Source: an uncultured Eubacteriales bacterium (GTDB lineage Bacteria > Bacillota > Clostridia > Christensenellales > UBA1242). Taken from it: 10,718 bases of DNA. The notes under the pieces were generated by a model that had not been told where the DNA came from, ran no database searches, and was given only the letters and a program-made list of their open reading frames with translations. Within the stretch, counting starts at the first letter, position 1; each line of letters begins with the position of its first letter. The stretch covers positions 1 to 10,718 of the forward strand of contig CADBPU010000087.1 in the NCBI GenBank assembly GCA_902796635.1. The letters are read 5' to 3'. The position numbers and the translations under genes are program-made. Shown here piece after piece: positions 6,737 through 10,718 of the stretch.

Positions 6737-6765
6737 GTTATAAATGAGACGATTTCTCGTCTCAA
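6737..6765 (-). promoter_or_regulatory. Sigma-A-type promoter of queA
   Basis: TTGAGA (6760-6765) and TATAAC (6737-6742) are spaced 17 bp apart, each matching consensus at 5 of 6 bases. The predicted start near 6730 gives a leader of about 23 bases. The spacer is almost wholly occupied by an inverted repeat. Confidence 0.55.
6745..6764 (-). promoter_or_regulatory. Inverted repeat: operator in the queA promoter and/or ruvB terminator
   Basis: TGAGACGA (6757-6764 read on the minus strand) and TCGTCTCA (6745-6752) form a perfect 8-bp inverted repeat around GAAA, a GNRA tetraloop in minus-strand RNA. It is 21 bases past the ruvB stop and is followed by TTTATAA, a weak U-tract, so it may end the ruv transcript. 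It also overlaps the -35 and fills the spacer of the queA promoter, where a repressor site would sit. Confidence 0.5.
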
Positions 6766-6785
6766 ATTGTTTATATTTATAAAAA

Positions 6786-7844
6786 TTAATCGTTTTTATT
6801 TGTATCAGCTTTTAGTTCTTTGATTACTATTTTAATACTATCGGGCATTTCTCTATCAAAATGTTCGTATGCTTTTGAAAGGCAAATTCTTCCCCTTGGT
6901 GTTCTTGCAATAAATCCAATTTGAAGTAAATATGGCTCGTAAACATCTTCTATTGTGTTGGCGTCTTCTCCAGTACTGCTTGCAAGTGTGTCAAGACCAA
7001 CTGGCTTTCCACCAAATCTATCAATCATGGTGAGTATCAAATTTTTGTCAGTAAAGTCGAGTCCCATGTCATCAACTTCCATTATATTTAGTGCCTTTTG
7101 CGTGACTTCCAAATCAATTCTGTCTTTGCCATAAACTTCTGCAAAATCTCTAATTCTTTTGAGTAATCTATTTGCAATACGTGGTGTGCCACGACTTCTT
7201 TTTGCAAGTTCTTTTGATGCATCATTATCAATTTCTGTACCAAGAATTTTTGCAGAACGATTGATAATTTGTTCAAGTTCTTCAATTGTGTAATTTTCAA
7301 GACGAGAAAGCACTCCAAATCTGTCTCTTAGTGGTGCTGACAAATTTCCTGCCTTTGTGGTTGCACCAATGAGTGTGAATGGTTGAATTTTGAGACGCAT
7401 TGCGCGTGCTGATGGTCCTTTGCCGACAACAAAATCAAGTGCATAGTCTTCCATTGCTGGATACAAAATTTCTTCAACACTCTTGTTTAATCTATGGATT
7501 TCATCAATAAAAAGAACGTCATTTTTTTGCAAATTTGTGAGTATGCTAGCTAGGTCCGCTCCACTTTCAATTGCTGGGCCACTTGTTATTTTCATTTGAA
7601 CACCAAGTTCGTTTGCAATGATATGCGCAAGTGTGGTTTTTCCAAGACCTGGTGGACCATACAAAAGCACATGGTCAAGAGCTTCATTTCTTGACAATGC
7701 TGCTTTTATGAACACATCTAATTGAGATTTTATCTTTGTTTGACCAACATAGTCTTCCATCTTTGTTGGACGTAATTTGTTCTCAATTTCTGCATCGCTT
7801 TCATTTTTCATGCTTGTGATAAATCTATCATCAGTTCTTTCCAT
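6786..7844 (-). CDS. ruvB: Holliday junction branch-migration ATPase RuvB
   Basis: Hexameric AAA+ motor that with RuvA drives Holliday-junction branch migration. At 352 residues it is a little longer than usual because of a short extra N-terminus (MERTDDRFIT...). Walker A is GPPGLGKT (63-70), Walker B LFIDEIHRLN (111-120), sensor I GATT (160-163), the arginine finger lies in PLRDRFG (171-177, R173), and sensor II is in RGTPRIANRLLKRIRD (218-233). The C-terminal winged helix contains RTPRGR (314-319), which binds DNA. All catalytic elements are intact. The ATG at 7842-7844 follows TAAGGAAG (7851-7858) at 6 bases. The gap to ruvA is 241 bases, wide for this operon, with no strong promoter in it; it holds a short open frame. 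Confidence 0.98.
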   Translation of the reverse strand: MERTDDRFITSMKNESDAEIENKLRPTKMEDYVGQTKIKSQLDVFIKAALSRNEALDHVLLYGPPGLGKTTLAHIIANELGVQMKITSGPAIESGADLASILTNLQKNDVLFIDEIHRLNKSVEEILYPAMEDYALDFVVGKGPSARAMRLKIQPFTLIGATTKAGNLSAPLRDRFGVLSRLENYTIEELEQIINRSAKILGTEIDNDASKELAKRSRGTPRIANRLLKRIRDFAEVYGKDRIDLEVTQKALNIMEVDDMGLDFTDKNLILTMIDRFGGKPVGLDTLASSTGEDANTIEDVYEPYLLQIGFIARTPRGRICLSKAYEHFDREMPDSIKIVIKELKADTNKND

Positions 7845-7915
7845 TTATTTCTTCCTTACATTTTATTTTTATATTAAATTGAAACACATCAAATTAAACA
7901 TATTATTTTAATAAA

Positions 7916-8071
7916 CTAAATGTCTCGTAAAAATTTAATATGCTCGTTGGTTATTATATATATGGCAGCAATTTTATATATATTTTTTAGATAATTGTTG
8001 CAATACTGAGTGGCGACTAAGTTATCTTGCGCCAGTCCAAGTTTTGCAGAAATTAGCAAAAAAGATGACAA
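7916..8071 (-). other. Short open frame of unknown status between ruvA and ruvB (51 codons from TTG)
   Basis: One minus-strand frame is open for 73 codons (7919-8137) across the ruvA 3' end and much of the gap, ending in TAG at 7916-7918. From the first TTG (8069-8071) it gives a hydrophobic stretch SSFLLISAKLGLA, then a mixed region with AQDNLVATQYCNNYLKNIYK and a second hydrophobic stretch IAAIYII. There is no ATG and no good ribosome-binding site. GC in 8001-8060 is 25 of 60, coding-like, against 6 of 60 in the true spacer 7861-7920. It may be a small membrane or secreted peptide with a non-standard start, or the tail of a gene that has lost its front. I do not recognise it. Confidence 0.3.
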
Positions 8072-8085
8072 AAGTGCGGAATAAA

Positions 8086-8679
8086 TCAGAGATTTTTTAA
8101 TACCTTTTGCACAATGTCTTCTGCTTTGTCGCCAGCATTAGAAACTTCACGTATCTTTTTAACTGCATCAAAACGTGATAATCCCAAAGATAACAAAACA
8201 TTGACAGCATATTCTTGCTCAGTTTCAAGTTCCGCACTATTTTGCAACGGAGTTTGAACAAATTCCGTTGATTGTTCCATTTTTTCTCTAAGTTCCAAAA
8301 CAATTCTTTCAGCACTCTTTTTGCCAAGCCCTTTTGCTCTTGCAATAACTTTTGTGTCGCCACTGGCGATTGCACTAGCAAGGTCATACAAACTGACTGC
8401 ACTCAAAATTGTGATTGCAGTTTTTGGACCAATTCCACTTACGCTTGTAAGGTTCAAAAACATCTTTTTTTCCTGCTTTGATGAAAAACCATAAAGTGAA
8501 ATTTCACCATCTCTCATATCCAAATTGAGATACGTCCAAACTTTTGCATTTGAGCCAATTTCTCCCAAGTTATCTAATGTTGTTTGGCTGACAAAAATAT
8601 CGTAGCCAATGCCATTTGCATTAATGGTTACCAAATTTCCATCAATATCTTCAACTTTTCCTTCAATAAATCCTATCAT
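8086..8679 (-). CDS. ruvA: Holliday junction branch-migration protein RuvA
   Basis: Tetrameric protein that holds the four-way junction and loads RuvB. At 197 residues it is of usual length. Domain I (1-62) is the OB-fold, opening MIGFIEGKVEDI and including the GYDIFVS strand. Domain II has two helix-hairpin-helix elements, TSVSGIGPKTAI (78-89) and ARAKGLGKKSAERIV (113-127), which contact the DNA backbone. A variable linker (about 135-153) leads to domain III (154-197), the three-helix RuvB-binding part (VLLSLGLSRFDAVKKI). The ATG at 8677-8679 follows AAAGGA about 8 bases upstream. The stop is TGA. It is downstream of ruvC and a membrane-protein gene with no terminator or promoter visible between, so probably read from the ruvC promoter. 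Confidence 0.98.
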   Translation of the reverse strand: MIGFIEGKVEDIDGNLVTINANGIGYDIFVSQTTLDNLGEIGSNAKVWTYLNLDMRDGEISLYGFSSKQEKKMFLNLTSVSGIGPKTAITILSAVSLYDLASAIASGDTKVIARAKGLGKKSAERIVLELREKMEQSTEFVQTPLQNSAELETEQEYAVNVLLSLGLSRFDAVKKIREVSNAGDKAEDIVQKVLKNL

Positions 8680-8734
8680 TATTTATTCCTTTAATTCTAT
8701 TAAACATTTTTTGTGCTTACTTTATTTAAGACTT

Positions 8735-9238
8735 TTACTTTTCAATATTACTTTTTGTTTTGCTTGTTTCTTGCTCGTATTTTTTAATAATTTTACCTTG
8801 AAACAGTTTTTCAAATTCTTCAATATTTCCAACTTTTATCAAATCTTTTTGGCAAACAAATCTAGTTACATCCAAAGAATTTTTGACTTTGAATAAATAC
8901 CATTTACCATAGTCGTAAACACACTTTATTTCATTAATATTTTTTGTATATCTTAAATTTTTGCATTTTATAATAAATTCGTTATTATCATTTATTTGTA
9001 CAAGATTTGGCATTGTGTACGATGTTGCTTTTGTTTTTAATGAAATTAATACAAAAAATGGAAATATTATTGCAACTACAATAACAATCAAGAACAAATC
9101 ATTATGAAAATATAAAAAAATTGATGGTATTATAAAAATTAAACTAATTACAACTGAAATTATTAGTACTATTTTCGCAAATAATTTATCATAATATTTT
9201 TTGCACTCATTCGTTAATTCATCATTAAATTCTATCAT
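8735..9238 (-). CDS. Hypothetical two-helix membrane protein with a YcxB-like C-terminal domain
   Basis: The protein has 167 residues. Two hydrophobic helices (about 21-43 and 48-68) follow a charged 20-residue N-terminus with three Lys and a Cys. The rest is soluble: NDNNEFIIKCKNLRYTKNIN, then INEIKCVYDYGKWYLFKVKN and a final KVGNIEEFEKLF segment. That pattern (strand, 'I..v.dy..wyylfk', then helix 'eeFekl') resembles the YcxB-like / bacterial PH-like domain of Firmicute membrane proteins, but this is by eye only. The tail 149-167 is Lys-rich. The ATG at 9236-9238 follows TGGAG (9246-9250). It sits between ruvC and ruvA in an otherwise conserved group and is much AT-richer: 23 G+C in 120 bases (9061-9180), against 29 in 60 for part of ruvC. 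It may be a late insertion. Function unknown. Confidence 0.8.
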   Translation of the reverse strand: MIEFNDELTNECKKYYDKLFAKIVLIISVVISLIFIIPSIFLYFHNDLFLIVIVVAIIFPFFVLISLKTKATSYTMPNLVQINDNNEFIIKCKNLRYTKNINEIKCVYDYGKWYLFKVKNSLDVTRFVCQKDLIKVGNIEEFEKLFQGKIIKKYEQETSKTKSNIEK

Positions 9239-9267
9239 ACATATTCTCCAACTTTTGATGACTAATA

Positions 9268-9762
9268 TTATTTTATATCATTTTGCCCCAAAATTTGATT
9301 TGTTTGGGCATGAGTGAGTGCTGCTGCAAGTGCATCCGCTGCATCGTCTGGCTTTGGCACGGCACTTAGTCCCAAAATCGCTTTGACCATATACTGCACT
9401 TGCTGTTTTTCTGCCCTGCCTTGACCTGTGAGTGCTTGCTTGATTTGCAGTGGTGTATATTCATAAAGTTTGCCGATTTTTTCCATGCCTGCAAGAACTG
9501 TCACTCCCCTTGCTTCGGCAACATTGATTGCTGTTTTTTGATTGTTTTGAAAAAATAGTTCTTCTATTGCCATACAATCTGGCTTGTATTTATCAATCAA
9601 AACACACAAACTATCATAAATAGTTTTTAATCTAACTGGCATTGTATGCTCTTTTGGTGTTGTAATAACGCCATAGTCCAAAACTCTTATGTTATGTCCT
9701 AACTTTTCTATCACCCCAAAACCAACAATTGCATAACCAGGGTCAATTCCTAAAATAATCAT
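9268..9762 (-). CDS. ruvC: Holliday junction resolvase RuvC (crossover junction endodeoxyribonuclease)
   Basis: Dimeric RNase H-fold nuclease that cuts Holliday junctions symmetrically to finish recombination. At 164 residues it is of standard length. The acidic catalytic residues are all present: D7 in ILGIDPGYAIVGFG, E67 in MAIEELFFQNN, and D140/D143 in PKPDDAADALAAALTH, which also keeps the following His. The junction-binding LTGQGRAEKQQVQYMV segment (111-126) is conserved. The ATG at 9760-9762 follows AAAGGAAA. It heads the ruv cluster, with a promoter, a LexA-like box and a palindrome just upstream, which suggests SOS control of the whole unit. The next gene begins 29 bases after its stop with no terminator between. 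Confidence 0.98.
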   Translation of the reverse strand: MIILGIDPGYAIVGFGVIEKLGHNIRVLDYGVITTPKEHTMPVRLKTIYDSLCVLIDKYKPDCMAIEELFFQNNQKTAINVAEARGVTVLAGMEKIGKLYEYTPLQIKQALTGQGRAEKQQVQYMVKAILGLSAVPKPDDAADALAAALTHAQTNQILGQNDIK

Positions 9763-9794
9763 AATTTTCCTTTGTTTTTATCGTTTTGTAAAAA

Positions 9795-9813
9795 TTAATG
9801 TTATAAACATTAA
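9795..9813. promoter_or_regulatory. Perfect 19-bp palindrome at the ruvC transcription start
   Basis: TTAATGTT (9795-9802) and AACATTAA (9806-9813) are perfect inverted arms around ATA. The repeat starts 1 base past the -10 hexamer and covers the predicted start (near 9808), a classic operator position. As RNA it would make only a weak AT-rich hairpin with no U-tract, so a protein site is more likely than a terminator. Confidence 0.45.
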
Positions 9814-9814
9814 A

Positions 9815-9843
9815 AATATAAAACATTTGTTCTATATTGTCAA
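9815..9843 (-). promoter_or_regulatory. Sigma-A-type promoter of the ruvC operon
   Basis: Consensus TTGACA (9838-9843), a 17-bp spacer and TATATT (9815-9820, 5 of 6). The predicted start is near 9808, with a leader of about 46 bases to ruvC. It sits right after the yebC terminator, as expected for a new unit. Confidence 0.75.
9821..9832 (-). promoter_or_regulatory. LexA-type SOS box within the ruvC promoter
   Basis: GAACAAATGTTT fits the core of the Bacillus-type LexA (DinR) box, CGAACRNRYGTTYC, at all twelve inner positions; only the two outermost bases differ. It fills the spacer next to the -10 hexamer, where LexA binding would block RNA polymerase. The same pattern was not noticed elsewhere in the window. 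Confidence 0.6.
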
Positions 9844-9865
9844 GCAAATAACTGCAATATATTAC

Positions 9866-9890
9866 AAAAAAAGGTTGCTTAACAACCTTT
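9866..9890 (-). terminator. Rho-independent terminator after yebC
   Basis: Arms AAAGGTTG and CAACCTTT (9870-9877 and 9883-9890) form a perfect 8-bp stem with a 5-base loop, followed on the minus strand by four more Ts for a run of seven. It begins 3 bases after the yebC stop. Confidence 0.9.
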
Positions 9891-9893
9891 CAA

Positions 9894-10622
9894 TTAATCT
9901 TTCATATTTACATTGTGATAGACATCTTGAACATCTTCGTTTTCTTCAAATTCATCAATCATTTTTGTGAAAACTTCATATTGTTCATCATCAAGGTCAA
10001 CATAATTTTGTGGAACCAAATCAACATCAGCACTTAAAAATGTCAATCCCTTTTGCTCCAAATAATCTCTAACTGAATTAAAGTTTGCTGGGCTTGTGAT
10101 GATTGTGTAGACTTCATCTTCTGTCACAACATCATCAGCGCCGGCTTCAAGTCCCCACTCGAGTATTTCATCTTCTTCATGACCACAGTTTTTGTCAATA
10201 ACAATTTGGCCAAGTCTATCAAACATAAATGATACTGAATTTGAACTACCAATGCTTCCATTGTGTTTGTCAAAGATATGACGAACTGCACCAGCTGTTC
10301 TGTTTTTATTGTCTGTCAAACAATTAACAATAACTGCACTGCCACCAATTCCATAACCCTCATATGTTATGTCCGTATAATTTCCGCCACTGCCCTCACC
10401 AAGTGCTTTTTTGATGCAACGAGTGATGTTATCATTTGGCATGTTATTTGCTTTTGCCTTTGCAATTGCATCCCTAAGTTTTGGATTGCTGTTTGGGTCG
10501 CCGCCACCAAGTTTAACTGCTACTGATATAATTTTTCCATACTTTGTAAATGTTTTGCCACGTAGTGCGTCCATTTTGCCCTTTGTGTTTTTAATATTAT
10601 TCCATTTGCTATGTCCTGACAT
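9894..10622 (-). CDS. yebC: YebC/TACO1-family protein (translation or transcription regulator)
   Basis: Widely conserved cytosolic protein, long annotated as a transcriptional regulator. Relatives including mitochondrial TACO1 have been linked to translation of proline-rich stretches. At 242 residues it has family length. Signatures: the N-terminal SGHSKWNNIKNTK (2-14), LGGGDPNSNPKLRDAIAKAK (38-57), ANNMPNDNI (58-66), TYEGYGIGGSAVIVNCLTDN (84-103), NRTAGAVRHIF (105-115), and an acidic C-terminus (EFEENEDVQDVYHNVN) matching the usual 'DDVqxVyxN' end. The ATG at 10620-10622 gives the standard N-terminus; AGGAG at 10635-10639 is 12 bases away, a long spacing shared with secD. It is adjacent to the ruv genes, as in many Clostridia, but has its own promoter and terminator, so it is not in the ruv transcript. 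Confidence 0.97.
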   Translation of the reverse strand: MSGHSKWNNIKNTKGKMDALRGKTFTKYGKIISVAVKLGGGDPNSNPKLRDAIAKAKANNMPNDNITRCIKKALGEGSGGNYTDITYEGYGIGGSAVIVNCLTDNKNRTAGAVRHIFDKHNGSIGSSNSVSFMFDRLGQIVIDKNCGHEEDEILEWGLEAGADDVVTEDEVYTIITSPANFNSVRDYLEQKGLTFLSADVDLVPQNYVDLDDEQYEVFTKMIDEFEENEDVQDVYHNVNMKD

Positions 10623-10661
10623 AAAAAATAAATTCTCCTAATTTGTTATTTATACTCTACA

Positions 10662-10690
10662 ATTATATATCAAATTGTTTGATTTTTCAA
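10662..10690 (-). promoter_or_regulatory. Sigma-A-type promoter of yebC
   Basis: TTGAAA (10685-10690) and consensus TATAAT (10662-10667) with a 17-bp spacer. The predicted start is near 10655 and the leader about 32 bases. The remaining bases to the window end are AT-rich and show nothing else. Confidence 0.75.
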
Positions 10691-10718
10691 GCATTTTACT
10701 ATGTTATATTTTTGAATA

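Larger units (their letters stand above)
6718..6778. repeat. Direct repeat, two 19-base copies, in the queA promoter region
   Basis: TCTCAAATTATTTATATTT at 6718-6736 recurs at 6760-6778 with a single change (A to G), 42 bases apart. One copy covers the -35 side of the queA promoter and the other runs from about the transcription start to the ribosome-binding site. It could be a short local duplication or a pair of protein sites about four helical turns apart. Confidence 0.6.

Noticed and set aside
6708..6785. preQ1 riboswitch upstream of queA
   Set aside because: No C-rich stem with an A-rich tail of the preQ1 aptamer type is visible. The only structure is the TGAGACGA/TCGTCTCA hairpin, which lies upstream of the predicted start.
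7845..7915. A dedicated ruvB promoter
   Set aside because: Several TATAAA-like strings occur, but none has a -35 at 16-18 bp; the DNA is too AT-rich to call one.
7965..8001. Hairpin with arms GCAGCAATT and AATTGTTGC in the ruvA-ruvB gap, paired (with one G-U) only in plus-strand RNA
   Set aside because: The 19-base AT-rich loop and lack of a promoter or U-tract make a functional plus-strand RNA unlikely. It also overlaps the small open frame.
8086..8088. Possible recoding of TGA as Trp, since ruvA ends in TGA
   Set aside because: RuvA ends at its normal length, readthrough meets TAA after ten more codons, and Trp is written TGG in the recognised genes.
8097..8402. Minus-strand 101-codon open frame
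   Set aside because: It is an out-of-frame shadow of ruvA, which has its full domain set in the other frame.

Overview
This is an AT-rich bacterial chromosome segment that looks like core genome of a Clostridia-like Bacillota (Firmicutes). The evidence is the gene order, read right to left on the minus strand: yebC, ruvC, ruvA, ruvB, queA, tgt, yajC, then a TIGR04086-type membrane protein, secD, secF and recJ. Most starts have purine-rich Shine-Dalgarno sequences, the promoters are sigma-A-like, and TGA works as a stop (ruvA). I see no mobile element, CRISPR array, tRNA or rRNA. No species name is justified from the sequence alone.

Region by region. 9894-10622 holds yebC, a single-gene unit with a clear promoter and terminator. 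6786-9762 holds the Holliday-junction genes ruvC, ruvA and ruvB. Between ruvC and ruvA sits a markedly AT-richer gene for a two-helix membrane protein with a YcxB-like tail. A short open frame without a convincing start lies between ruvA and ruvB. The ruvC promoter has a LexA-type SOS box inside its spacer and a perfect 19-bp palindrome at the expected transcription start. 5652-6707 (queA) and 4365-5531 (tgt) encode two queuosine-tRNA enzymes. They are separated by a terminator, and tgt seems to have its own extended -10 promoter that would give a leaderless mRNA. 3806-4264 is yajC with a long Lys/Glu tail. 3352-3762 is a small four-helix membrane protein, the only gene on the plus strand, converging on yajC with a bidirectional terminator between them. 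1186-3148 is secD-secF, overlapping by 14 bp, with its own promoter and terminator. 1-1103 is the N-terminal two thirds or so of recJ, running off the window.

Working together: RuvABC and RecJ process recombination intermediates, and the SOS box suggests the ruv genes are damage-inducible. QueA and Tgt act in tRNA queuosine modification. YajC and SecDF are accessory parts of the Sec translocon.

The most unusual feature is the SecD/SecF pair. SecF lacks its periplasmic domain, and the transmembrane aspartates thought to carry protons in both SecD and SecF align to Leu and Tyr. The aligned SecF arginine is kept. The Sec genes are intact and co-transcribed, so this looks like a remodelled and possibly proton-independent SecDF rather than a decayed one.
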